Assembly (NCBI GenBank): GCA_019648995.1
Contig: BLXT01008384.1
Coordinates: 473,994-496,318, forward strand
Source of the DNA: Plakobranchus ocellatus
Taxonomy: Eukaryota > Mollusca > Gastropoda > Plakobranchidae
Direction of reading: 5' to 3'
DNA length: 22,325 nt
The notes beneath the pieces were generated by a model that was not told where the DNA came from, searched no databases, and saw nothing but the letters and a program-made list of their open reading frames with translations. How positions within the stretch are numbered: position 1 is the stretch's first letter; every line of letters starts with the position of its first letter. A program made the translations under genes and the position numbers. Below are positions 1 through 9,344 of the stretch, one piece after another.

Positions 1-523
1 CCCCTTTTTCTATCTCTTTACTCATAGATTCTGCAATCAATTTTGAAATGAAATAAATTTACAACTACTTACCCTTTTGGTACAGAGATATAAAATCATC
101 GATCTCAAAAGATCACTGGACCTGAAATGTTACAAAGCATTATATTTCAACAGGAAAAAAACACTGGAACACTATCCTAAAGAAACTTAATTCACTTTGA
201 AATATCTTTCTGTCCTAAACTGAAGGGAATTTTTTTTAAATATGAAGATTGAATCTCTCTTGAAAATAGAATTGTGTGTTGATAACCTAGGATATATTTC
301 ATGTGATGCTGTCAGTTTTCATGGAGAAAATTTTTAAGAGAATAGAATTGTGAAAGTTTTCTTTTCCCTTCTTGTTAATGCTACTTTTAAAAAATTAAAA
401 ATTCATTCCTCAGTATAGAATTTTCACTTCTGCCAAGATGAAGGAAAGAGCTTCACGCTATTGGATCTCGTCTTAAGATAGTGCAGAAAATGTAAATTTA
501 ATTTTATTCTAAATTTTCTCTAG
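1..523. other. Intron upstream of the first visible exon (partial)
   Basis: AT-rich sequence with no coding-like stretch. It ends in the acceptor TTCTCTAG at 516-523. By the A/B alternation of the exons, the missing exon upstream should be a B-type half repeat. Confidence 0.7.
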
Positions 524-691
524 GTGACAGATACAAAAGTGATGCTGGAATCTTGCTTGCTTCAGTGGAGTGACTACAGTGCCTCACATGACCAAGTCCT
601 TCGCTGGCTGAAAGACATGGAGAAACGTCTGCGTGACACACAGCCCAAGGCTGACCTTAGCGAGAAGAAAGCTGAGCTGCAGAGAGTTAAG
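524..691 (+). CDS. SYNE1: Spectrin rod exon 1: R1, A half (56 aa)
   Basis: The exon is 168 nt, flanked by TTCTCTAG and AAG|GTGAGG, phase 0 at both ends. It encodes helix A and the start of helix B of repeat R1. Trp15 and the pair Trp28-Leu29 are the hallmark aromatic positions of a spectrin helix A. The end, S-E-K-K-A-E-L-Q-R-V-K, matches other odd-repeat A halves (exons 5, 9 and the second halves of 12 and 15). It is two residues longer than those, with three extra residues before the L-E...W segment. A GTG at 524 is simply the first codon after the splice site, not a start. Confidence 0.85.
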
Positions 692-1232
692 GTGAGGAGA
701 AAAACTTTGCCTGTGCCTCATGAGAGAACCTAATTCAAGCTCTATTTTTACTTTCTAAAAAGTATTCTGAAGAAATTCTCATAATGGTTTTTGCAATTAA
801 TTTAATCACTAGATCCTCTGACATACACTTTGCTGTTGGTCTGAAAATTGGATCTGCCTGCTACTTAGATATATGAAAGTCAAATTTATATATCTAGATT
901 TATAAAGAAATCTATTATTGAATAGATGGACACTTATAGAACCATGTCTATTTTCCCCTGGAAATTTTATTTCTTATGAAACAACTACTGCAAGATAGCA
1001 CTTAAAATTAAAGTCACTGGCCATTTTCAAAGTACTCTCTGTCAAGCAGTTCATGTGATCATGAATTTTAAAATATTTGGTTCATTAACTGCTTACATGA
1101 ATAACTTTGTCTCACACACAAAAAATGTGTATTAATTTTTGTTCTTTTACTTCCAGTATTTTCTTCTTGTATGTATAATGCTGTCTGAATATTGCTATTT
1201 TATGAATTCACATTTTATTTTCTCCCTCAAAG
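692..1232. other. Intron 1
   Basis: 541 bp of AT-rich sequence, donor GTGAGG and acceptor CCCTCAAAG. No repeat or ORF of note. Confidence 0.8.
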
Positions 1233-1385
1233 GGATTATATCAAGACATTGTATCCTACGAACAAATGGTTGAATCTGTTGGCTCAAAGGCTCTAGAACT
1301 GGCTGAAAAGAGCCCTGCTAACCGAGCAACTGTGGACACATCCCAAGTCCAGTCAAGATACAACAGTGTGAAGGAGCAGGCAAAG
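1233..1385 (+). CDS. SYNE1: Spectrin rod exon 2: R1, B half (51 aa)
   Basis: The 153-nt exon is bounded by CTCAAAG and AAG|GTAAAA, phase 0. It completes R1 (107 residues in all) with the rest of helix B and helix C. It shares the odd-B signature of exons 6, 13 and 16: Asp5-Ile6, an aromatic or His at position 9 (here Tyr9), Val16, a basic residue at 19, Ala20, and Arg42-Tyr43 eight residues before the end. Its length equals those exons exactly. Confidence 0.85.
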
Positions 1386-1640
1386 GTAAAAAAAAATATT
1401 ACAATTTTATTTTTTTTCCTTGTGTATTATTTTTATTTTTTCTTCACTTGTTTTGCTTGCTAATTTTTTAATTTTTGTTTTATATTTACAGTATGTCCAT
1501 TACAATCATTTACACAGGGGCACAGTATGTATTGTAGCATTTTATTTTATTATATCAGTTTTACATTGCTATTAATGTAAAGCAAGTCTGAAAAATTGAA
1601 TATAAATAATAGTTATGTATCTGTCTGTCTGTCTGTGCAG
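1386..1640. other. Intron 2
   Basis: 255 bp. T-rich at its start. It ends in a short CTGT microsatellite that serves as the pyrimidine tract of the next acceptor. Confidence 0.8.
1621..1636 (+). repeat. (CTGT)4 microsatellite in the acceptor tract of exon 3
   Basis: Four CTGT units sit directly before GCAG|GATCTT, so the microsatellite forms most of the polypyrimidine tract of this splice acceptor. Confidence 0.85.
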
Positions 1641-1805
1641 GATCTTCTGTCCCGCTGTGAACAGAATGTGGCCCATCACCAGGACTTCCATGACAGCATC
1701 AACAGTTTCTCATCCTGGCTGAGAACTGACATTGAAAAACTGTCCACTTGCTCTGATACCTATGGTGAAAAGTCTGCAATAGAGACAAAGATTGAGAGGG
1801 CAAAG
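1641..1805 (+). CDS. SYNE1: Spectrin rod exon 3: R2, A half (55 aa)
   Basis: The 165-nt exon lies between TCTGTGCAG and AAG|GTAACT, phase 0. It opens an even-type repeat. Even-A halves in this window (exons 3, 7, 11, 14) share His13, an aromatic at 16, Trp26-Leu27, Asp39 and Gly42 without any gap, and this exon has all of them. The C-S-D-T-Y-G-E-K stretch at residues 37-44 follows helix A and is the motif that most suggests a nesprin/MSP-300 rod. With exon 4 it makes a 110-residue repeat. Confidence 0.85.
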
Positions 1806-2184
1806 GTAACTGAATTTCCTTCCCCATGTTTGTTTTGTTTTGCAGAAATAAATCAAATAATTGCTTAATGTTTTTAATTTAGAATATTTAGAATTTGAAT
1901 GGTTCAAATTGGCTGCAAGCAAACTTTATTCTTATGATGCTAGTTTTTTACATGACAAACATCTTTTATTTGTACAAATCATTAATCACGAAGATGCAAA
2001 AACAATTTTTTAAATAAACTATTTTTATTTCAAAACCTTTAATAATAATCATTTTGTACTTATTAACTTGAAGATGATTATACTTATTTTTTAAAACCTG
2101 AGCCGTTTTTTTTTTTTTTAATTTGGAAGGTAATTGTTGGTATTTGATTTGAAATATAGCTTTTAGTACTAATTTTGTCAACAG
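1806..2184. other. Intron 3
   Basis: 379 bp, AT-rich, donor GTAACT and acceptor TTTTGTCAACAG. A run of T at about 2107-2119 is the only notable element. Confidence 0.8.
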
Positions 2185-2349
2185 TCCCTTGTGGCCAACC
2201 TGAGTGAAGGAAGCCAGCGGTTGTCCCATGCAACCAAAGCAGGGGAAGCCACTCTACCCAGCACATCTGCTTCAGGCCAGACCAAGATCAGACAACAGTT
2301 GCAGGCAATCAACAAAGATTTTGAAGATTTCCGTGTCCAGCTGGTGCAG
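2185..2349 (+). CDS. SYNE1: Spectrin rod exon 4: R2, B half (55 aa)
   Basis: The 165-nt exon follows GTCAACAG and ends CAG|GTATTG, phase 0. It carries the even-B signature shared with exon 8 and the first halves of exons 12 and 15: Gly9, Glu21, a L-P-x-T-x-x-x-G turn at 24-31 (here L-P-S-T-S-A-S-G), and Asp45 followed by an aromatic (Phe46). The turn most likely marks the helix B to helix C loop. An intron separates it from the next A half, unlike in R6 and R8. Confidence 0.85.
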
Positions 2350-2832
2350 GTATTGCTTGCCTTACCATGTTGCTACAGTTGATAGAATATTTTGTAGTTC
2401 AGCTTTGAGAAGTAGGAATTTTTTTTGTTAGTATCTCAGTCCAACCCATTTCAAGCAAACCCTTATGTTGGGTACACAACATAAGTTAAAAAAAAGTTTG
2501 ATTGCTATCTTATTAAATTATATGTGTAAAATACAAATAACATGACTTTACTTCTTAAACACATATGTTTGATATGCATTTAGATTTTTTTTTTGCCATT
2601 GTGCCCATGTGAATGTATCTGCAACATTTTAATTTTTGTCATGACTTTTCCAACATGTGTTGTACTTCATCATCATGATTTGATTTATATTTTGCTAAAT
2701 ATTGCTTAAAACAAAGTTAATATTCAGGCAAATGAAGGGATTCATTCAATACCATTTTATCGCTCACAATCATATATGTTTTTCTCTGGTTCTATGATTT
2801 AATACTTTTTTAATCTATTTGTCTTGAACCAG
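2350..2832. other. Intron 4
   Basis: 483 bp, AT-rich, between donor GTATTG and acceptor GTCTTGAACCAG. This intron lies at the even-to-odd repeat boundary, where exons 12 and 15 have none. Confidence 0.8.
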
Positions 2833-2994
2833 GCCCAGTCAGATCTAGAGACATGCTTGCGCCGCTGGGATGAATTTGAGGAAAGTCACCAGGAGTTTGG
2901 CAACTGGCTGAGAGAGACAGAAGTCCTTCTGCGGTCTGAACTTGACACTAAAGCTACAGTAGAGGAGAAAAAACAGCACTGGGAGGAGTATCAG
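2833..2994 (+). CDS. SYNE1: Spectrin rod exon 5: R3, A half (54 aa)
   Basis: The 162-nt exon follows GAACCAG and ends CAG|GTCAGA, a weak donor, phase 0. It is an odd-A half: Leu5-Glu6, Trp12, Phe15, Trp25-Leu26, then T-K-A-T-V-E-E-K-K before the end of the first part of helix B. It aligns without gaps with exon 9 and with the second halves of exons 12 and 15. The reading frame stays open past the donor for another 48 nt, so intron retention would add only a short tail. Confidence 0.85.
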
Positions 2995-3314
2995 GTCAGA
3001 GGGGTCATACATGTATTTAAAACTGTGCAAAATGTGTGTTAAAAAAATGATTTAAAAAAATATACAACAAAATAAGCAAACTAAAGTACTTAAAGCAGGC
3101 CTTCAAAAGTTTCATTAAGTATCAAACTTGATGATTGCAAACTAAATATATAATGTAAGTTCAGATCGCTGATAAATATTTGAAATATTTTCATTCATTT
3201 AAGTGATGGTCGATCTATTCCTGCTGCTCTATAATGCTCACATCCAATGTAAGTGTGAATGTTATAGCTTTTTTTTAAGCCGATGCTGACATTTTCATTT
3301 TTTGCCTTATTCAG
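2995..3314. other. Intron 5
   Basis: 320 bp, AT-rich, acceptor TTTGCCTTATTCAG. Nothing else seen. Confidence 0.8.
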
Positions 3315-3467
3315 CTGCACCTAGAGGATGCAATCTCTCACCAGTCATCCCTGGACCGGGTCAGTGAACGTGCTCAGGCTCTGCTGCTCACTAATGCAGA
3401 TGCCAAAACTTCCCATGCAATTACTCAACTCACCACAAGATATCATGGAGTGCTCTCTCTTGCTAGG
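3315..3467 (+). CDS. SYNE1: Spectrin rod exon 6: R3, B half (51 aa)
   Basis: The 153-nt exon lies between CTTATTCAG and AGG|GTAAGT (strong donor), phase 0. Its odd-B signature is Asp5, His9, Leu13, Val16, Arg19-Ala20 and Arg42-Tyr43. It completes R3 (105 residues). R2 plus R3 together are exactly 645 nt, the unit length seen again in R6-R7 and R8-R9. It has no Met codon, so only splice sites and homology to its sister exons reveal it. Confidence 0.85.
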
Positions 3468-3873
3468 GTAAGTTTGATTGTTTTAAATATTTTGGATTGG
3501 TTACATAAAAAGGATTTATCGTGCTTCTTTCTCAAAACTAAATTTTTACATGTGATTCATTAAGGGGTCTCAAGACATTTTTCATTAATGCTCAACGATT
3601 ATCTATTCTAACTAGACCTTAGGGTCATTTTTTGTATCATTTAAATGCATGGATTTGTTTCTTCCACAACCTTACTTAGTTACTCCCTTGCTTGCCTCTC
3701 AGGAACTGATGCCTTTTAATTTAAAAAAAAAAAGAGTGGCAGTCCTACTTAGAGTTCATCTCAGGAATTTACATTTTTTTGTAAAGTCAAATTTCATTGT
3801 TTATGTATTTTTTTCGTTGATATAGTTTTTGCTGTTTTCATGCCCTGTTTTTGATATGATGTTTCTATCCCAG
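3468..3873. other. Intron 6
   Basis: 406 bp, AT-rich, donor GTAAGT and acceptor GTTTCTATCCCAG. An A run lies at about 3723-3733. Confidence 0.8.
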
Positions 3874-4038
3874 GATATCACCGGCAGCCTGGAGTCCTAC
3901 TACAACCACCACCGTCTGTACAAACAGAACTATCACCTATTCCAGGACTGGCTTAAGGAGACAGAGCTGCGCCTCAGGCAGGTGGATGATGACAGAGGTT
4001 CCAGGGATGCAGTCAGCAACAAGCTACTGGAGCTCGAT
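3874..4038 (+). CDS. SYNE1: Spectrin rod exon 7: R4, A half (55 aa)
   Basis: The 165-nt exon is bounded by CTATCCCAG and GAT|GTAAGT, phase 0. It is an even-A half with His13, Tyr16, Trp26-Leu27, Asp39 and Gly42, but the cysteine-containing motif of other even repeats is replaced by Q-V-D-D-D-R-G at 36-42. Helix A is rich in Tyr and His (Y-Y-N-H-H at 9-13). The last residue, Asp55, differs from the Lys or Arg that ends most A halves here. Confidence 0.85.
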
Positions 4039-5182
4039 GTAAGTCAATGCAATAGAACTCTACAAACCTTTACCTTTATTTTTTTTGTCTTAGTTGATTC
4101 ATTTTCCTATGAAGAATTGAAATATGAAGAAAAAGCATTGTTGAAATTATTCTCATGCACCAGGAAAAAAAAAAACAACATAGCAATAAGCAGTGTGAGC
4201 ACAAATTGTGATGTTTTCCAGAGAAATCTCTCATGGTAATGTTTTTATGCTTTGGAGAGAGTACCAATCATTCGATTCAAGTAGTAAACACTGCAAGAAG
4301 CCTTTATAGCTCACGAAAGACTTCGGGTGTTGCTTAAAATTGAGAGTAATACCAACTGTATTTTTGGTTATTATTCTTGCTCCTACTGCAAAATGTCTAC
4401 CTTTCTAGCATTTTGCGTTTTAAGATTTAAAATCAATGACACTTTCCAAAACTGATAGAGTTAAATTCAAATTTTGCCGAGATATGACCATTTTGAATCA
4501 TTCAAATATTGCTAAAATAAGAGCATTTTGAATCATTCAAGTTTTGCCAAGATAAGACCATTTTGAATCATTCAAATTTTGCCAAGATATAACCATTTTG
4601 AAATTTTTGTTACAAATTTTTTAAAGAAAAATTTTGCCTTAAATGTATTTTCTTAAACTGTTAATACTATAACAAGTCCTAGCCACAAGATCTACAAAGC
4701 AATCAAGCTATAATAGTTCCTGAGACAAATTTAATTAGTGGAAATGGTGATGTTTTACAAAAAGCACTGCTGAATTTTTTTTTTTTTTCTGTATAGATAT
4801 ATTTAAAATAAAAATTCAATTTTAATTCTTAACTTAGACTGAGTTAAACTCTTCTCATTTTCTAGACATAAAGCAGAATGAAATAGAAAATATCCAGATT
4901 TTAGAATGCAATAGCCTGGCCTGTAAAGAATAGAGAACTTACACAACTTTTACTATGTTTATTATATTTCTTCCTATCAAAAATTTCCCGTATGAGCATA
5001 CTCAAAATAAGACTTGTTACATGCTACTCAATTGGACTCTATTCAAAAAATTCAATTCATGTATGCAGTTTCGAATATTGTATAAGAATAAAAACTTAAG
5101 TGCAAGTGTTTGCAAATTGTGTCTTTAAAGGATGGTCAAAAGCACTTTTTATTATATTTGTATATTCATGTCATCTCACCAG
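4039..5182. other. Intron 7
   Basis: 1144 bp. It contains the four-copy 35-bp tandem repeat annotated separately and is otherwise AT-rich with no exon-like stretch. Acceptor CATCTCACCAG. Confidence 0.8.
4465..4604 (+). repeat. Tandem repeat, 35-bp period, four copies
   Basis: Copies begin at 4465, 4500, 4535 and 4570. The core is ATTCAAATTTTGCC followed by an AAGATA-like part and CCATTTTGAATC. Copies 1, 3 and 4 are close. Copy 2 is the most diverged, having GCTAAAATAAGAG where the others have GCC(A/G)AGAT(A)nACC. Confidence 0.9.
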
Positions 5183-5347
5183 GAAATTCAAGGGGCTCTG
5201 GACCAGGGTCACACAATTCTACGTACAGTTCTGGACAGCTGTGAGAAGACTCTGCCCAACACATCGCAGCGTGGGGTGCATGTCATCAGACAGGAGGCAG
5301 ACAAGGCCAAGGCAGATTATGAAAATATCCTCACTCAGCTTTCCCAG
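5183..5347 (+). CDS. SYNE1: Spectrin rod exon 8: R4, B half (55 aa)
   Basis: The 165-nt exon lies between TCTCACCAG and CAG|GTATGT, phase 0. It is an even-B half with Gly9, Glu21, L-P-N-T-S-Q-R-G at 24-31 and Asp45-Tyr46. Of the four even-B halves, this has the most canonical turn. It completes R4 (110 residues). Another frame across this exon is also open for 91 codons, but it breaks the splice phase and lacks the repeat motifs. Confidence 0.85.
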
Positions 5348-5768
5348 GTATGTTTACAATGATTCTAGACATTGAGTTTGATGCTAAAATATATGAAAGA
5401 CCCTTACAGTTTAGTTGATGATAATTTTAAATATTGAGTTTTGAGATAAGTTTCTTGAACAATCCCTATTCTTTTGGTTAGGATAAATCTTAATATCAAA
5501 ATTCATGAAGATCTGGCTTAAGCTTGAAAGCCACTATCATCAAACACATTAATGTCTGAAAGGACAAATTTAAGGAGTTTGACTCATATGTTAACATTAT
5601 ATGAAGGTTACTTAAACTCTGCACCGTTTATTCCTATTTGAAACAAGGTCAATTGATGGTCTGTATGTTGGATTAAAATATGAATATGTAAATTTTATAA
5701 ATATATGCTTCAAAGGAAAAAGAATGTAGATAAAGCAATGATGCACATTGTTACACCTATCATCATAG
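5348..5768. other. Intron 8
   Basis: 421 bp, AT-rich, donor GTATGT and acceptor TACACCTATCATCATAG. It lies at an even-to-odd boundary, like intron 4. Confidence 0.8.
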
Positions 5769-5930
5769 GTGAAACGCAGCCTTGAGGGAGGCCTTGGCCA
5801 CTGGGAGGACTTTGAGCATCTATTCCAGCAGATGTCCGACTGGATGACTGATGTTGAAGCAAGACTTGCTGCTAGCCCAGACTTTAAGGCTGACTTACCA
5901 GAGAAGAGGTCAAGCTTAGAGAGATATAAG
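5769..5930 (+). CDS. SYNE1: Spectrin rod exon 9: R5, A half (54 aa)
   Basis: The 162-nt exon follows TATCATCATAG and ends AAG|GTTTGT, phase 0. It is an odd-A half with Leu5-Glu6, Trp12, Phe15 and Trp25-Met26 (Met in place of the usual Leu), then F-K-A-D-L-P-E-K-R leading to E-R-Y-K at the end. Its first Met is internal, so it must be found by splice sites and by its gapless match to exons 5, 12 and 15. A 130-codon antisense frame overlaps it and is a shadow. Confidence 0.85.
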
Positions 5931-6221
5931 GTTTGTAGCCTTTGATTCAAATATGGCTCTATGGCTTTTTTTATTTTAAAAATTGTATACATTGTAGGAA
6001 ACAAGTTTCAAGAAGGTTATTTTTTGTTGAAAATGCATTGCTTGTAGTCAACTTATTATTTTTTCCCTCTCTCTGTCTTTCATTACACTCTCTTTCCTTT
6101 CAACTTCTCTCTCTTCTCTTCTCTCCTCCTCTCTCTTTCTGACTTATGTTGTATCCAGTGTTGTCTCTTTCTGAGATGCTTTTTTTTTTGAAGATGTTGT
6201 CTTGATCTCTAATCAATCTAG
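5931..6221. other. Intron 9, with CT-rich tract
   Basis: 291 bp. About 80 bp (6061-6140) are almost pure pyrimidine on the plus strand, made of TCTC and CTTT runs. The acceptor AATCAATCTAG lies 80 bp further on, so this tract is not the immediate acceptor tract. Confidence 0.8.
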
Positions 6222-6362
6222 GCCTTGCAAGCAGATATCCTGGCCCATAAAGACCAACTTGACCGCCTAGAAGAGAAGGCTGGACAAGTCAAAGATGGAG
6301 TACCCAAGTCCAGGACAGCAGAGCTCCGGTCCAGATACTCAGTCCTAACTGAGAATTGTAGA
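6222..6362 (+). CDS. SYNE1: Spectrin rod exon 10: R5, B half, shortened (47 aa)
   Basis: The 141-nt exon lies between CAATCTAG and AGA|GTACGT, phase 0. It has the odd-B signature at its start (Asp5-Ile6, His9, Leu13, Lys19-Ala20) and end (Arg38-Tyr39, eight residues before the end). It is four residues shorter than exons 2, 6, 13 and 16. The loss falls between residues 20 and 38, around the helix B/C loop where V-P-K-S-R-T-A is found. R5 is therefore 101 residues, the shortest repeat here. A 149-codon antisense frame across it is a shadow. Confidence 0.85.
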
Positions 6363-7031
6363 GTACGTTTCAGAAAAAAGCATGTTATTACATATAACAC
6401 ATTGTAAAGATGACCTTTTTTCCTCCAAATTTTAAACAGCTTTACAATAGAGTTGAATATAAGTTTCTGAAAATTATAACAAAATATTATATCACAAATT
6501 GAGTGTAACAGGTGAATAATAAGAAGAGCAAAATGTTGCCTAGTTAGCAACAGGACATGGATTTTTTTTTCATTTATGGGACTGGTATAAATAAGCATGT
6601 CTTTTTCTGAAATACATACACAAGCAAATTTTAAGCTGAAAATCGCTCCAGATGAGCAAAAAGTCACATTTGGTGAACATGTTCAGTACATATTCAAATA
6701 TTATTAAAAGCTCTTTTTTCTGAGTTTTGAAGTCGTAAACACTAGAGAGAACTTTGTATTTAAATACCGGTACTTTTTTTCGTGGAATAGAAAATCTATC
6801 TTTTTGCTTTTTTTTTTCAAAACTGAGGCATCACAAAACTTACTTGCTATGGTTTCCAGGAATATACTACTTAGATGCAATAAATTATTGTTTTACAACT
6901 TTTTTTTTTCTGCATGGCTGTTTATGATCTCATACAATGATCTGGAATAATGAAAAAAACATTAAACATTAAAGCTGTCAGAGTAAAAGAATATTTTTAT
7001 TGTTTGGTGTTAACTCTCTTTACTTGATCAG
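6363..7031. other. Intron 10
   Basis: 669 bp, AT-rich with several T runs of 8-9 nt. Donor GTACGT and acceptor TTACTTGATCAG. No exon-like stretch. Confidence 0.8.
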
Positions 7032-7196
7032 GACATGTTGGGTCGAGCAGAGGAGCAAGTGGCAAGCCATGAGGAATACCGCAAATCATACATCGCATGT
7101 CTTGATTGGCTGGCTAACACGAAGCATCGACTTCAGCGATTGGCTGACTATTCTGGTGACAAGCGCACTCTGCAAGACAGACTTCACCAGCTGAGA
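7032..7196 (+). CDS. SYNE1: Spectrin rod exon 11: R6, A half (55 aa)
   Basis: The 165-nt exon is bounded by CTTGATCAG and AGA|GTAAGC, phase 0. It is an even-A half with His13, Tyr16, Trp26-Leu27 and L-A-D-Y-S-G-D-K at 37-44, Asp39 and Gly42 being at the family positions. It opens the first of two blocks with identical exon lengths (165-327-153). Confidence 0.85.
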
Positions 7197-7703
7197 GTAA
7201 GCATGGTAGACTTGCACCGAGAGCCCTGGCTATGCCAGGGCCAAAATACCTGAGATCATCCATTAGTGGACTGGCTGTCTCACACAAAAGCACTGAGGGC
7301 ATTACAAAGAGTGCTTGAAATGACAACATTTAATCAGTAATGCTGATATAAATCTCAATGATCATTTTAAAACATATAACAAAAAATTATAAAAAAAAAA
7401 AATGTGAAGACCACCAAATAGGGCTTATATCTAAGCTTATTTAAATATAGACGATAGGTATTTTGTCAAAATGATTCAGCATTATACCAGCAATGAAAAC
7501 TGAATTTTAGATAGAAAAAAAAATTAGATTTCTCTGGCTTGCAACTGTTTAAGAATGGAAGATTTTGCATTGAGGAAGTTATGGTTTAATTAAAAAGAAA
7601 GGAATATCCCATTTCATCCAGCACTGCTGAGCATATTCAGTAAAAATAGATGAATGGGAAATATTTTATATTTAATGTTGTCATCAATGCTTTTTGTGAC
7701 CAG
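7197..7703. other. Intron 11
   Basis: 507 bp, AT-rich, donor GTAAGC and acceptor TTTTTGTGACCAG. An A run lies at about 7391-7402. Nothing else recognised. Confidence 0.8.
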
Positions 7704-8030
7704 GACTTCAAGTCAGATTTGGGTCAAGGCCAGGAGATGCTGAACCATACTGCAGGCCTGGCAGAGCATCTGTGCAGGACCACATCATCCCGTGGCCAGG
7801 CTGTTGTGCATAAAGAGGTATCTGCCCTGAAAGAGGACTGGAAGATCTTTTCCAGCGCTGTGGCTGATGTGGAGCGCAACATGGAGGCCTGTATCGGCAA
7901 CTGGACAGAGCTTGGTGAGCAGCAGCAGGCGTTCCAGTCCTGGATGGAGCGTATGGATGCCAGGCTCAGAGAGTGCCTCGAAACAAAGGCTAATCTGGCA
8001 CGCAAGCGCACTCAGCTGCAGGAGGGAGAG
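7704..8030 (+). CDS. SYNE1: Spectrin rod exon 12: R6 B half fused to R7 A half (109 aa)
   Basis: The 327-nt exon follows TTTGTGACCAG and ends GAG|GTAAGT, phase 0. Residues 1-55 are an even-B half (Gly9, Glu21, Thr27, Gly31, Asp45-Trp46), though L-P in the turn is replaced by L-C at 23-24. Residues 56-109 are an odd-A half with Trp67, Trp80-Met81 and T-K-A-N-L-A-R-K. No intron lies at the even-to-odd boundary, unlike R2-R3 and R4-R5. An antisense frame of 95 codons overlaps it and is a shadow of this GC-rich exon. Confidence 0.9.
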
Positions 8031-8576
8031 GTAAGTGTACGGTGCTGGTATAAATCGGAGATGCAGTGGCAGCCGGGGGACAGAGAACTGGGTTCAGACT
8101 TTTGCTTGAACTCTACATTGCAAAATAATAACAAATGAGCTGAAATAATGTACTCGAGGCCCAAGAAATTGGACTTAATAGTTTTCTGCTTGAGCAAATT
8201 TTGATCTTAGCCAAGAGGAAATAATTCTTTGAAGAGTCAAAAACAGATGGGAAACAGCCCATGATGAAAATGATGCTTGAGCACTAGATGGAAGAGGCAA
8301 ACAAAAATGATGTAATTTTTCTTTGTGCTGATCTGTAATCTTTCATATATTTTGTTTACAGACTTTAAAATATTTTATATACTTTCAAGTGAAAAAAGTC
8401 TAATCAAAGAATCCATTATGTTGTTTTCTGTATTGATTTAAAAAAAGAGTGTCTTTTATCCATAAATATTTTAATTTCAAGAACGAATATGTTAAATATG
8501 TTACTTTCTAGCTGTCTATGAGAAAAAAATTTCTGTTCATCTAAATGCACTTTTCATATGCTTCATATTTCCCCAG
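8031..8576. other. Intron 12
   Basis: 546 bp, AT-rich away from the donor GTAAGT. Acceptor CATATTTCCCCAG. A pair of boxes resembling a C/D snoRNA was considered and rejected. Confidence 0.8.
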
Positions 8577-8729
8577 GACCTGTTTGATGAAGTTTTGTCT
8601 CACAAGTCTGAATTGAACAAAGTGCGTGATAGAGCTGAAGCTATTGCCCAAAGAAGCAGTGACATGCGAGTGTCCAGTGGTGTGATGCAGCTTTCCACAC
8701 AATACCAGCAACTTTCCTCTTCAGCCAAG
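8577..8729 (+). CDS. SYNE1: Spectrin rod exon 13: R7, B half (51 aa)
   Basis: The 153-nt exon lies between TTCCCCAG and AAG|GTTTGT, phase 0. It is an odd-B half with Leu2, His9, Leu13, Val16, Arg19-Ala20 and Gln42-Tyr43. It closes the R6-R7 block of exactly 645 nt. Its second half is rich in Ser and Gln (residues 35-49), so helix C is less charged than in its sister exons. Confidence 0.85.
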
Positions 8730-9179
8730 GTTTGTAGCTGCAGTCTATACTTTAAAGTAGTAACAAGCAATACAATTGTTCAGCTGCCAGATATATAATA
8801 TACTATCTATGAAGAAATAGCATTAGTTTATTCAAAACTATGGACATATATTTCTCTAAGGCAACATTCAGGTTATTTGTTTATCCAATTTTTTATCTTT
8901 TGTGAAGATGTAAAAAAAAATGACATAGGTGAGGCAAATGTCATACTCAGAATGCACATGGCAGAGCTGCGAGTAGAGTCAAATTTTCCATTGATGATTA
9001 CATTATTGGTATGGATGGGTTAATAATTTTAAATGAGCAAAAGAGACAGGCATAAAAAAAAATTATGGTCATAAATAATCACTTGTGGCAAAATATGACA
9101 ATGACATGAGATCAAACGTTGATATGTATGAACATGACTACAAGAAATTTAAGTCTCTTTTTTTTCTTGTGTCCTGCAG
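8730..9179. other. Intron 13
   Basis: 450 bp, AT-rich, donor GTTTGT and a good acceptor (CTCTTTTTTTTCTTGTGTCCTGCAG). Confidence 0.8.
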
Positions 9180-9344
9180 AACATCGTATCACGGCTGAAG
9201 GAATATGTGAATGACCACAAGTTATACGATGAGGCCCTGGACAGTGCAGCCACTTGGCTCAAACTGATGTCCAAGCGTGTCCAGGCTTGCAGTGACAGCT
9301 CAGGCGACTGGCACACAATCCAAGACAGAATAGAGGATATCAAG
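9180..9344 (+). CDS. SYNE1: Spectrin rod exon 14: R8, A half (55 aa)
   Basis: The 165-nt exon lies between GTCCTGCAG and AAG|GTAAAC, phase 0. It is an even-A half with His13, Tyr16, Trp26-Leu27 and C-S-D-S-S-G-D-W at 37-44, then H-T-I-Q-D-R-I-E, the most canonical nesprin-style segment in the window. It opens the second 165-327-153 block. Confidence 0.88.

Noticed and set aside
5612..6004. 130-codon minus-strand frame
   Set aside because: It overlaps exon 9 in antisense and the flanking introns. The plus-strand exon has splice sites and repeat motifs, so this is a shadow.
6218..6667. 149-codon minus-strand frame
   Set aside because: Its C-terminal third is the antisense of exon 10 and the rest is AT-rich intron giving hydrophobic runs. 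No motif, and no support beyond openness.
8261..8331. Boxes like a C/D snoRNA in intron 12 (ATGATGA at 8261, CTGA at 8328)
   Set aside because: The sequences flanking the boxes do not pair to give a terminal stem, and both boxes are common by chance in this composition.
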